A stretch of DNA of 64,000 nucleotides from Hysterangium stoloniferum. Its lineage: Eukaryota; Basidiomycota; Agaricomycetes; Hysterangiales; Hysterangiaceae. This document shows positions 10,676-20,299 of this stretch, piece after piece (positions within the stretch are counted from its first letter, which is position 1; the number at the start of each line of letters is the position of its first letter). A model generated the notes under the pieces. The model worked only from the letters and a program-made list of their open reading frames with translations, was not told the DNA's origin and ran no database searches. The stretch covers positions 62,001 through 126,000 of the forward strand of contig WHVD01000038.1 of the NCBI GenBank assembly GCA_015178975.1, written 5' to 3'. The position numbers and the translations under genes are program-made.

Positions 10676-11040
10676 ATGAAAGCAACCAGTTGGAATCCCA
10701 CAATCACCCTACTCACAGTGAAAAAGCTCTCCTCCAGCCAAATCCAACATGTTCTTACTCTACTTGACTCTGGGATTTCTGGAGCTCAAATATGTTACCA
10801 AACTCATCTCAGCAGTGCCACCATCAGTCGTATTCACTCTGAGCATTGCCCTGACCTCCCCAAATGCTCTGGTGGCCATCCTACAAAGCTTACCACAGCC
10901 AATATTACCTATGCTAGAAGAATAATTTGCATGGGGAAGGTTGATAATGCCACACAGGCAACCAAGAAACTTATAGACATCATCAACACTCCTATTACTT
11001 CACAAACAGTGTGTCACCACCTCAAAACCATAGGCATGAG
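10676..11040 (+). pseudogene. Tc1 transposase N-terminal part (copy B)
   Basis: About 121 codons open from ATG at 10676: MKATSWNPTITLL, then a helix-turn-helix (SSSQIQHVLTLLDSGISG, then ATISRIHSEH) and GGHPTKLT, ending HHLKTIGM at the insertion point. This is the DNA-binding half of a Tc1-type transposase. Downstream codons to 11077 belong to the inserted LTR. A TATA-like TATATAAG sits at 10668-10675. The frame is undamaged up to the insertion, but the catalytic half is separated and inverted, so no complete enzyme is encoded. Confidence 0.82.
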
Positions 11041-11444
11041 TGTGAAGAGTGGTAGAAGTTCTGACCATTCTATATAAAAAGAAATGAGTAGAATGGGAAG
11101 AAGGATGATTCGAGTGGAGGCCTCGACTGCTATAGTTCAAGGTCTGAAGTGTTAGATAGCTCAGATAATGCTACCTATGTGGTAGCTGACACGTTACCCT
11201 GATCACCACTCGCTGTAGACCTAGTTTATGTCTTACAAGTGGTGGTGCTTGGGTAAAAGTGTGTCTCAGTTCTATTTGGTGCTGAGTGCACCCACAAGTA
11301 TACACAAAGCTTCGAACTAATAAAATGGTGCAATATTCGAAGAATATAAAGGATAGAAAAATATAAATAAAATGTGTAAAATATAAATAAAATAAAAGGA
11401 GTGTTTTACCATAATGAAACTGTGGTAAAAGCATACTCCTCACA
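11041..11444 (-). mobile_element. LTR-X, left copy (404 bp)
   Basis: TG..CA-bounded 404-bp repeat (TGTGAAGAGTGG to TACTCCTCACA) present again, inverted, at 15641-16044 with about 20 mismatches by eye (about 5%). The adjacent ATGAG (11036-11040) is one half of the target duplication; the other is CTCAT at 15636-15640. Reading the reverse strand, GGGGGGCAC just before TGTGAGGAGT looks like a polypurine tract, so this would be the 3' LTR. It is a fossil LTR element of moderate age. Confidence 0.85.
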
Positions 11445-13007
11445 GTGCCCCCCAGTTCGAAGGGATGTGCTATATGAAGTTCTGGAAAGTTTTGGGGATG
11501 CCCCCCAGGTGTCTTGTGTGGAGCCCCCCAAACTGCAAGGTGCCAAAACCCCAGTATTCAAAGAGAGGTTGGTGGGTTTAGGGGCAGTGAGGGAAGATAT
11601 TGATGTGGAAAGGGGAAAAAAAAAATGGATCCATTCTTTTCCTTCAGTCCCTCGTCAAGCACTCCTCAGTCCTTGAACAGCAAATGGACTACTTGATAGC
11701 CTTCTAGACACTGCCACATATTCTCCTTCCAGGACATGAGGCATTCCTCATAGTAGATGTCCTGTAGGCAGACAGACTGTCATGTAACTCGTTGGGCAGT
11801 GCATCTTGGGGTTAGGAAGGTAAGCTATCATTAGAGTCCATCGGAATCACCTCCTCCTTAAATGAGTGCTGGAGGAGGTTCATGATGCTTCACTGTGGCC
11901 AGATAGTGTAAGACTCAGAATTAGGATCTTCCCATGCTGCTAGTCTATGAGACCTAGCAGCATACACGATTCTGTGAGCCTTCCTGGCCAGGATGTATAC
12001 TCTATACCCCTATACCCCCTATACCACCCCCCATTTGCAATATTGTTGTTCCACAGCAATCTCACAAATTAACCATTGTTGTGCACAGTTAGGTTGCAGT
12101 CTGTGTTCCCAAAAGGTCTAGCCCATGGCAGGTCTAGAATGTGTCCAGAAATGCTGTGAGTAGGTGGGTGGGTCCAGAGGAAAAAGAAAAAATTGCAAAA
12201 TCAACTGAGTTCAGTGCGATTGTGATAGTGAACTTAAATATGGCACTGGGGATTGGGTGTGTACACTTTCCACAGTTCCCTCCAGATGTATCCAGTAAAA
12301 GTAAAGTGGAGGGGGTGGAGGGGAAAGGGTCTGTGTCTGTTGGCAAGATATTGTCAGGGCGCGGTGTTGCACAACCAGAGGGCTACAAGTGCATTGACAT
12401 GTGTGGGAAGGATGCTTGTGAATTTGACCATGAGTGACAAGCACATTGACATGACTCGTGAATTTGACTGCAAGCAATGAGTGCATTTTGTAGGCATCAA
12501 AGATGCTAAGAGCACCAGGTGGAGGTGAAATTGAAGATTTTCTGGGATAGTGAATTTATCGTCACAGACTCTCTTCTTCTGAACCCAAACCTGACCCATG
12601 GATACCTTGTTGAAAAATGTCGCATGCTGAACCCAAACCGAACCAAACCATTAGCCACACCTTGTTGAACAGTGTGCACTGAACCTGTAAGTTGTGAAGG
12701 TCAGAAAGGCAAAGCTTCAACTATTTCAGTGTGAAGCTTTAGTGGAGGGGAGGGCTAAGAGTAGGTGACCTTGAAAGTCGCGACGGTGTGAGAGCTTCAT
12801 TGTGAGGTGACATGGCCCTGTGTCCACATGTGTCCACAGGTTTTGGAGGTCAGTCCTTTACTCTGTTTCATGCTCGACTGTCGACCTCACATCCTCATCA
12901 TTTGAAAAGACTGGATAAGGTATGTTCACCTCTCTGGTGTCACCTTGCTCGGTGATGCCATCCACACACTGACCTGTACACCTGCACAGCACACCCTCAA
13001 ACTGCTG

Positions 13008-13330
13008 TACAGCATGCCCTTGAACTGCCGCACAGTGAACCCTTGAACCACCACACAGCACACCTTTGAACCACCACACAGCACACCTTTGAACCACCAC
13101 ACAGCACACCCTTGAACCACCGTGCAGTGCACCCTTGAACCACCGTGCAGTGCACCCTTGAACCACCGTGCAGTGCACCCTTGAACCACCGTGCAGTGCA
13201 CCCTTGAACCACCGTGCAGTGCACCCTTGAACCACCGTGCAGTGCACCCTTGAACCACCGTGCAGTGCACCCTTGAACCACCGTGCAGTGCACCCTTGAA
13301 CCACCGTGCAGTGCACCCTTGAACCACACC
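13008..13330. repeat. 23-bp minisatellite, about 14 units
   Basis: Unit CCCTTGAACCACCGTGCAGTGCA in tandem, with the left few units a variant (CACACAGCACACC in place of GTGCAGTGCACC). Because 23 is not a multiple of three, all frames on the reverse strand stay open, giving long but artefactual ORFs. Confidence 0.95.
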
Positions 13331-13850
13331 CATGCTGCACTTGGCGCACCCACACAGTACACTTGTGCACCCACACTTGCGCACTCGTGCACCCATGTGG
13401 TGCACCCACATCCACGCACCACACTCCATATCCAGACGCCGCATACCTACACGATGCACTTGTGTATCTGCACGGTGCACTCATGCCCCCACACAGTGCA
13501 GTTGTGCACTCACGCATCTGTGCAGCATGTTTGCACACCCATGCAGTGCACTCGTGCAGTGTGCTCACATCCATCCACCTTCACTTACACAGTGCACCTC
13601 CATCCATGTACTGCACACATGTGCCCACATTCATGTGCGACACCCATACACCCACACCTGCGCAGCACACCTATGCAGCCACATGCCTGTGCCATCGCAC
13701 CCACATCCATGTACTGCACACATGCACCCACATTCATGCACCACACCCATACGCTGCACCTGCGTACCTGCATGGTGTGCTTGCATACCCATGCGGTTCA
13801 CTTGTGCACTCATGTGCAGGAAGCCCTCCAAGCCCACACTTGAGCCAGTC
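13331..13850. repeat. Degenerate CAC/GTG-rich repeat tract
   Basis: An irregular continuation of the minisatellite with words like CACCCACA, GTGCACTCGTGCA and CATGCAGTGCA at loose spacing. Open frames on both strands reflect its base pattern, with His/Cys/Thr-rich translations. Confidence 0.8.
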
Positions 13851-13916
13851 TCGTCAGACCAGTTCCACACATGGTGTGGGAGTGTATGCTGCTGTGTGTG
13901 ATTGGGTGCAGTGTTG

Positions 13917-14100
13917 TGGGGTGCAGCATGCCATACCATGCACTCAGGTACAGCATGCCATGCCATGCACTCAGGTGCAGCATGCCACACCATGCACTCA
14001 GGTGCAGCATGCCACACCATGCACTCAGGTGCAGCATGCTGCACCATGCACTCAGGTACAGCATGCCACACTGTGTGCTCAGGTGCAGTGTGTTGTAGGG
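13917..14100. repeat. 27-bp minisatellite, about 7 units
   Basis: The unit is about GTGCAGCATGCCACACCATG followed by CACTCAG, 27 bp, repeated about seven times with point variation. Twenty-seven bases keep one reading frame, so a nine-residue peptide repeat appears in translation. No gene is inferred. Confidence 0.92.
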
Positions 14101-14345
14101 CCCATGCTCATGTCTGTGTTCACCACTGCTGCCATGCAGCCCATGACCATGCCTGTGTACCTGTTCATGTCTGTGGGTTGTGTCCATGGGGCCCATGGTT
14201 GCTGTGTGTGTGTCTCAGCTTGGGGAAGGTGAGGAGCCATGTCATGGTGGGGGGAAGTGGTTGTTGGGGCCTGTGTAGATGGTGGGTCCATTCAGTGTGG
14301 GCTATGGGAAAAGTGCCATGCAGGGTGTTGCAACTGCTGCAAACA

Positions 14346-14740
14346 CCTCAAGATACCCTCAAATATGCACTTAACTAGTATAAAATAGATATAGTTTGTA
14401 TATATTCTTCATAACATATCAATCTGCCTACTGGGGCTCTGCTAATTTACTTTAAGACTGGGTTTTAATGTTTAAATTTGTGAATTAGCCCCTTTTTTTG
14501 TTTTAGTTTGAAGCCAAAATGTATATTGGGGGATATCTAAAAACTATTAAGTATACCAAATTCTAATATACTCAAAAGGTCATTTAAACATCTGGGATGT
14601 GATTCAAACTTAATTTGGTCTTCCAAACTATTGGAATGTTTAAAACTTATTTGTATATTATGAAACAAAGCATCTTTCAGGAGCTGAGTAGATTATGAAA
14701 GAGTTTAGTAGTTTGAAACATCAAAACTTTTAAAAAGCAT
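14346..14740 (-). other. Inverted right flank of Tc1 copy B
   Basis: AT-rich DNA without coding signal lying directly outside the right Tc1 terminal repeat (TA at 14740-14741). Given the inversion model it is former flanking DNA of the Tc1 insertion. The change from GC-rich minisatellite to this AT-rich stretch near 14345 marks the likely inversion junction. Confidence 0.55.
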
Positions 14741-14741
14741 A

Positions 14742-14956
14742 CAGTAGGCAACAAAACCCTTACAATGTTTTGCACTTTTTGAAAGACATGGCTATTCCTT
14801 CAGAAATAAATTCTTTAAATTGCTGAAAATATTATGTAATATACTTCAGCATCATACCTTCCAGAAATGCACAGCCACAAGGCACCATGTCCTTATTTGG
14901 CAAGTCCACATCACACACAAACCAATAGCTCATTGTAAGGGTTTGTTGCACACTAT
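14742..14956 (-). repeat. Right terminal repeat of Tc1 copy B (~215 bp)
   Basis: Matches 10372-10584 with few differences and ends next to TA (14740-14741). Read on the reverse strand it is the terminal end after the transposase stop, finishing TTTTGTTGCCTACTG. Confidence 0.75.
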
Positions 14957-14979
14957 TTTGAGACTATTATTACAAGAAA

Positions 14980-15640
14980 TTAGTATTTAGTATGGCCCCC
15001 CTTTGCTCTAATCACTGCTGCAAGTCTTCTAGGCATACTCTCAATAAGCTTCTGACACTCCTCCTTTGGAATCTCTTCCCACACCTTCTGCACCCTCTCC
15101 CACAGTTCATGAACACTATTTGCAGGCTATTCATACTCCCCCAGCTTCTTTTTGACATGATTCCACAGATGTTCAATAGGATTCAAGACTGTCAGTGAAC
15201 CATTTCTGGGCCTTTTTGCTGGTGTGTTTGGGGTCATTGTCTTGTTGAAACACAATGTCAGCCACTGTTTTGTTGTGATATTTGAGGGTTTGCTGGAGTT
15301 CATCATCCAGGATCCCCACATAAAGCTCAGCATCCATCCTCCCATCAATTTTGGTTGCAAACCCAACCCCATCCCAGTCCATGCATCCCCACATCATCAG
15401 GTTTCCTCCTCCAAACTTGACTGTTCCCTCTACTAACCTATCATTTAACCCCTCACCCACATATTTCCACACATATTTCCTTCCATCTGATCCCAGCCTA
15501 TTAATCTTAGTCTCATCAGATCATATGACTCTCTTCCAGTCCTCCAGGGTCCATTCCAAATGCCTTTCTGCAAAATCCAATTGAGATTTCTGATGATGAG
15601 GTTTGAGAAGTGGCCTTTTGCTCTTTACCACAGCCCTCAT
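14980..15640 (-). pseudogene. Tc1 transposase C-terminal part (copy B)
   Basis: The reverse strand from 15640 reads ATGAGGGCTGTGG (MRAVVKSKRPLL), then the catalytic domain: TLEDWKRVI with DETKINRLGSDGRK, KFGGGNLMMWGCM, QQDNDPKHTSKKAQKWF with the second Asp, and after a short damaged stretch PNPIEHLW with the last acidic residue region, ending GGHTKY-stop at 14980. A stop replaces Trp in the VIWSDET region and a small deletion lies near 15190. Outside those it is well kept, much better than copy A. It is the detached catalytic half of the transposase whose N-terminus is at 10676-11040. Confidence 0.85.
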
Positions 15641-16044
15641 TGCGAGGAGTATGCTTTTACCACAGTTTCATTATGGTAAAACACACCTTTTATTTTATTT
15701 ATATTTTACACATTTTATTTATATTTTTCTATCCTTTATATTCTTCGAATATTGCACCATTTTATTTGTTTGAAGCTTTGCATATACTTGTGGGTGCACT
15801 TGGCACCAAATGGAACTGAGACACACTTTTACCCAAGCACCACCACTTTTAAGACATAAACTAGGTCTACAGTGAGCGGTGATCAGGGTAATGTGTCAGC
15901 TACCATATAGGTGGCGTTATCTGAGCTATCTAACACTTCAGACCTTGAACTATAGCAGTCGAGGCCTCCACTCGAATCATCCTTCTTCCCATTCTACTCA
16001 TTTCTTCATATATAGAACAGTCAGAACTTCTACCACTCTTCACA
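15641..16044 (+). mobile_element. LTR-X, right copy (404 bp), inverted partner
   Basis: Inverse of 11041-11444. It runs TGCGAGGAGTATGC to CACTCTTCACA on the plus strand. It is followed 1 nt later by TGGTGATCCAAG, a plausible tRNA-type primer binding site, so it would be the 5' LTR. CTCAT at 15636-15640 is the reverse complement of the ATGAG beside the left copy. Confidence 0.85.
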
Positions 16045-17640
16045 GTGGTGATCCAAGCTGGACCGTACTTTCCCTACAAAGAAAATCTTTTATATTCAAC
16101 TATCTAATACCAAATTCTAACTACACAGCTGCGAGGTGTCAACATTTGCAACTCCACAAAACACTGTCTGGAACTCCTTGCACGCTGAGCGTTGCAAATC
16201 CAGTTAAATGGAAGGTAACTCGAACTTTGAGCAGTCGAGTCCCTTGGAAAGGCAAAATGCTTGCACCTTCATGAAGGATACTTTGGTCTTCCCACCAAGG
16301 CAAGTTATGCTCAAGCATCATGGCCAACCACTTTATTCAGAGCCTGTCAATGTGAAGTGGGGCTCTTACTATGCTTCTCGAGTTTCGAGGGATAGGTCAT
16401 TACTGCCACAAAGGATTACAAGACAAGGCACCCATCCATGCCTACAAGAATAGCCATCTGGCTGGGAAGGTACCATGGCATCATATCAGCACATGACTTA
16501 TTCACTTGGCCTGGAACTCTCAATGAGGTAACAAAGTTGATCCCAAAGTGGTCAAATGAAGTGATGTTCTTCTGAGAAAAAGGAATAGCAGGTATCAAGA
16601 TGGAACTGTTCATTCTGCTCTCTGATTTACTTTGTGTGCATGATGATCTGCTACAGATTATGCATGTATTGCTCGGAGGGGACCACATTGTGCCAAGGGT
16701 CGATACAATTTCATATACATTCAAATGCTGAAGGAATCCATATATGGTAAACCCTCGAATGTGTGTTTCACCTACTTTACTCTCAGGTCAAGATTGATGC
16801 ACAACCTGGAGAGATGTAACAAGATGGTGGGAGAATTGCTCAGTGGGTTTGATGAGCCAGAATGAACACCCTCATCCCCCAGCTCTGGTCCTTTTCACGG
16901 AGAATGTCATGGGATCCATGCCAGATCAACTGCCATAAAAGGACAGTTGTCTTCCTCAAATGTGTCTATGGAAAATATCGCAGTCAAAGTCATCTCCAGT
17001 TACCCATCATCCTCAGGTCAGGATTTGCAGTGTCCTGATGAATCTCACCATCCATTGCCTATCCATCCTATCCCATTTACTCCCCCGAGTGGACCCTTCA
17101 ACAAGTTGTCCAATAGATCGAACGATTGGGACTGCAGTAAAGGCTTGGAAACTGGGGAGCAGAAATCGGGTAATGGTTTTGATGATAGAAAAGGCATGGC
17201 ACAGAACTCACCAATGGTAAAGCCATCCCATCTTGCAGAGCTCGACAAAAGCTTTCCTATGGAGATACCACTGGGAATTCATCAATATAAACCCCTAATC
17301 CCAGAATGGGGGGCACTGATTAAGTTTCTAAAAATGGAAGGCAATCATGGATACACAATGCTGGACACCTTTCAACAGACTAAGCCAAGGACAGATACAT
17401 TCCCATTTGACCCAGGACGCTCCCTCGAAAATTATGTCACATGGGGGATGATTGTTATGTTGCGAGATTGTTCTGGAACAATCATATCGCAAAAGAGGGG
17501 CAATATAGGGAGTATAGGAGAAGGCACATATGGATCGTCACCTACAGCCAGCAAGAGCATGCAAACAACTATGTCACCAGTCTCGCCAATGAAATGGTCA
17601 AGAGCTGGGTGCAGTTCATGAGCATGTAGCTGCATAGGTG
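16045..17640 (+). mobile_element. LTR-X interior, 5' part, unrecognised coding traces
   Basis: This is the DNA following the 5' LTR-X. Coding-like traces occur in more than one frame, for example VNVKWGSYYASRVSRDRSLL and RITRQGTHP near 16350-16440, then HIWIVTYSQQEHANNYVTSL near 17530. I do not recognise the family; neither reverse transcriptase nor a zinc knuckle is seen. It could be a diverged gag or a captured host gene. The open frame 16947-17621 (224 aa) is the longest here and looks partly accidental. The element is broken in several places. Confidence 0.4.
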
Positions 17641-17778
17641 AAGGCATATAGGTGTGCAGTGTGGATGTGGGTGTTCAGTGCATGGATGTGGGTGTGGCAG
17701 CATGCAAACGACCATGTCACCATTCTCACCGATGAAATGGTCCAGACCTGGGTGCAGTGCATAAGCATGTAGCTGCAC
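17550..17778 (+). repeat. Two ~83-bp direct repeats
   Basis: 17550-17632 and 17695-17778 are near copies (each holding ATGCAAAC, CTATGTCACC or CCATGTCACC, and GGGTGCAGT), 145 bp apart. The second copy opens the GTG-rich minisatellite tract, suggesting that tract grew by duplication from the end of the coding-like region. Confidence 0.8.
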
Positions 17779-18104
17779 AGGTGTGCAAGCATGAAAACAC
17801 ATCATGTAGGTGCACAAGTATGCTGTGCGAATGTGCCAACGCAGTGCGTGCATGCAGCATGTGGATGTGGTGCGTGGAATGGTGTGTGCATGCAGCGTGT
17901 GGATGTGCATGGATGTGGTGCATGGATGTGGTGCGTATGCATGGTGCGTGGCCGTGGTGTGTGCGTGCGGTGTGTGGATGCAGGCATATGGGTGCGGGTG
18001 TATGGGTACAGGTGTATGGGTATGGGTGTATGGTGCAGGCATATGGGTTCACTGCATAAGTGCAGGCGTATGGCTGTGGCGCATGGATGTGGGCACACTG
18101 CACG
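17640..18104. repeat. Degenerate GTG-rich minisatellite, left of Gypsy-2
   Basis: Loose tandem words such as GTGCATGGATGTGG and GGTGTATGGGTATGGG. It is interrupted by Gypsy-2, whose GCACG duplication (18100-18104) is the last part of this tract; the tract resumes at 25731. Confidence 0.8.
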
Positions 18105-18847
18105 TGTTATGACTGTGTCACAACCCGATGGTCCCCGAGGTTATCGTCACTTATCGACAATTCAAGTCATCACTCAAGCCCTCACATTGGAAGCCGTCAG
18201 TTCCCGACCCTGACGTATGCCTTTGCGGTGATCAAACTCCATTTATGCCCCCATCAAAATATACTCATACTATCTGGTTAAACTCTGATATGTCCCTTTC
18301 CATTATGATGATCTGTTCTACTCTATGTTTCACACATGTCTAAATATACTTGTAACTCTTGGACTCTTTCCTTTTCTCATAATCCTGCTCTCGGTTAATG
18401 TACAGCCTCTGAACTAATCGTAACCTTCCCGATTCTAGTCAAGTTTATTTGTCAATACCACTTTCCGCTCTTCTCCTAGTTAGTAATTTTTAGACACCTG
18501 ATATTTGTATATAAACCCACTGTAGTTGTAGTTACTAGGCAATCAGAATATCGACTCAGAATACCCACTGACATCTATGGAAGTCTCTTACTAAGTACTC
18601 CGCTATCCACCTCCATGTGCGCTCACCCCCTTTTTGGTCCCCAACCCCTTGGCCCAACACTCGACTTATCCTTTGATTCCGATCAGTAGTATTGCCGAGA
18701 GGTATTCATTAGGACTAGTCTTCGCCTGCCCGAAATTTAAGGACACCTGATGGATAACTGCAAGGGCACAGCACATAAGCTGAAGCCAAGTCCTTCCGAT
18801 CGGTCCCCATCGGTCCACTGACATCAGTCAGTTTTCAGTTCTTAACA
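18105..18847 (+). repeat. Gypsy-2 5' LTR
   Basis: 743 bp, TGTTATGACTG to GTTCTTAACA. A TATA box (TATATAAA, 18508-18515) lies 33 nt before AATCAGAATAT (18541-18551), the probable transcript start. The ATAAGCTGAAGCCAAGTCCT motif is near 18780. Confidence 0.93.
18508..18551 (+). promoter_or_regulatory. TATA box and likely R start in Gypsy-2 5' LTR
   Basis: TATATAAA at 18508 is 33 nt upstream of AATCAGAATAT at 18541. The exact reverse complement of that word (ATATTCTGATT) is at 18850-18860, two bases past the LTR, where the primer binding site should be. Spacing and complementarity together point to a start at or near 18541 and self-priming. Confidence 0.6.
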
Positions 18848-18849
18848 GT

Positions 18850-18860
18850 ATATTCTGATT
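18850..18860 (+). promoter_or_regulatory. Putative self-priming primer binding site, Gypsy-2
   Basis: ATATTCTGATT directly after the LTR is an 11-nt exact complement of LTR positions 18541-18551. No TGG-starting tRNA-type site is present at this place. Fungal chromoviruses such as Tf1 are known to self-prime with an 11-nt match. Confidence 0.6.
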
Positions 18861-18883
18861 TCACACTTGTGTTCTCCATAATC

Positions 18884-20180
18884 ATGCCTCCAAGGAAAAA
18901 AAGATGCCAAGCCAAGTGGTGAAGCAGAATCTTCCACCCTCAAGTCTCCTTTCCTGTATACAGCCCGAGCTACTCAGAGAACCCTGCAACGAGGAACCTC
19001 TGAAGAATCCCACTTTGTGGAAATTCCTGGTGATACTGAAGAAGCTACTCAATCAACTGAACCCAAAGCACCTGAAGGGGATAACAATCAATCAGCTCTG
19101 GAACCCAAACCCAAGGATGGTGACCAACCTATACCTCAGGCCAGTGGTTCTAAAATTTCTGCAAAACAAAAACCGGTTCTTGATCCCGACGAGACATGGG
19201 AATTGTTCTCAGGTACTCTAGGATCCCTAAACAAATTCCTTAAAAGCAATACCAAGGAAAAAGAACCTGGGCAAACCCGAGTCAACAAACCCAAACTGTT
19301 TACCGGCTCAAACCCAAAGAAATTGCCGACATTTCTTATGCAATGTTGATTCAACTTTCGGGACTGCCCGGCTGTGTTCGCAATGGATGACCAAAAGGTA
19401 AATTTCACACTCTTACCTGAAGGACACCACAGTAGCCTGGTTTGAACCCGCATTCTCTGGCCTCACCTCCAAAGACCCCGATTGACTTCATGATTGGGAT
19501 GCCTTTGTTGAGGAACTCGAAACAAACTTCGGTCCCTATGACCAAACTGGCGATGCCAAAACTGCACTTTCTAATCTCAAAATGAAAGACACCCAGCACA
19601 TCACCAATTACATCATCCAGTTCAACAACCTTGCTGTGCGTTGCAACTGGGGCAATTTGGCCCTCCGTTACCAGTTTTACTCTGGCCTCCCATCTTACCT
19701 CAAAGACAAAGTTTCTAAAGGAGAGACTGGCAAACCAAAGACTCTCCCCCTCATGCACCTAAAAGCCCAAAATGCGGATGCCCGATACTGGGAACGATGT
19801 TTGGAAATTAGTTGCAAAAACCCATCAGACAAAAAATCATCGGACAATAAGAATGTCAACAAGTCTGGCATCAGAACACCAATAATAGTAGCAACTCAAA
19901 CTCCGATAAGAAGTCCGAAAACAAGGGTTCTAACAACAAAAAAGGCAAGGGCAAACAGTCAAATAAGTCTCAAGATAAAGACCAAACCCGACTTAACTGG
20001 CAAACTCAGCTCTGACGGCAAACTCCTACCACAGGAAAAGCAATGTCAAATGGACAACAACCTTTGCTTGTTGTGTGCAGATCCCAGACACCGAGTTGCC
20101 ACATGCCCAAAGGTCACAAAAGCCCATTTGGCCAATACAGCCATGACCTCACAACCAGCTAAGCTGGCTGCTGAGTCAAA
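18884..20180 (+). mobile_element. Gypsy-2 gag region
   Basis: It starts at ATGCCTCCAAGGAAAAA and continues to a retroviral-type CCHC-like knuckle (CLLCADPRHRVATC, near 20075). The middle section parallels the Gypsy-1 gag at 59500-60726 (shared words such as FYSGLPS versus FYMGLPS, and DARYWER). It would form the nucleocapsid and capsid shell. It is a fossil with several breaks. Confidence 0.88.
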
Positions 20181-20299
20181 AAAAAGATTAAGCAACTCTC
20201 TGGATTCTGTGTGGTTGGAGAGTTGCATTGAATCTCCCCACACACTGGAAAATTGTCATCTTAACGCATCCACCCTGTATGATCCTAATTCCTTGTTTA

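Larger units (their letters stand above)
10372..11040 (+). mobile_element. Tc1/mariner copy B, left half
   Basis: Starts right after a TA dinucleotide (10370-10371) with CAGTAGGCAACAAAACCC, the terminal repeat. The transposase N-terminus follows from about 10676. The element is cut at ATGAG (11036-11040) by the LTR-X retroelement; its other half lies at 14742-15640 in the opposite orientation. The right half begins next to the same ATGAG word, so the two halves belong to one transposon. Confidence 0.85.
11445..14345 (-). mobile_element. LTR-X interior, 3' part, no recognisable pol
   Basis: This is the DNA between the left LTR-X and the inversion junction near 14345. No reverse transcriptase, integrase or gag motif was found. 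On the sense (reverse) strand a repeat-bearing open frame ends in a unique tail (PYPVFSNDEDVRSTVEHETE, 12900 region), and two minisatellites occupy 13008-14100. It resembles a large non-autonomous LTR derivative (LARD-like) with captured sequence; this is inference. Confidence 0.5.

Noticed and set aside
12858-13574. Long open frames (238, 184, 141 aa) across the 23-bp minisatellite
   Set aside because: They exist because a 23-bp stop-free unit opens every frame. Only the short unique tail near 12900 looks non-repetitive, so no gene is called.
13283-14378. Open frames up to 308 aa on the plus strand through CAC-rich repeats
   Set aside because: His/Cys/Thr-rich translations differ completely between overlapping frames and follow the repeat unit.
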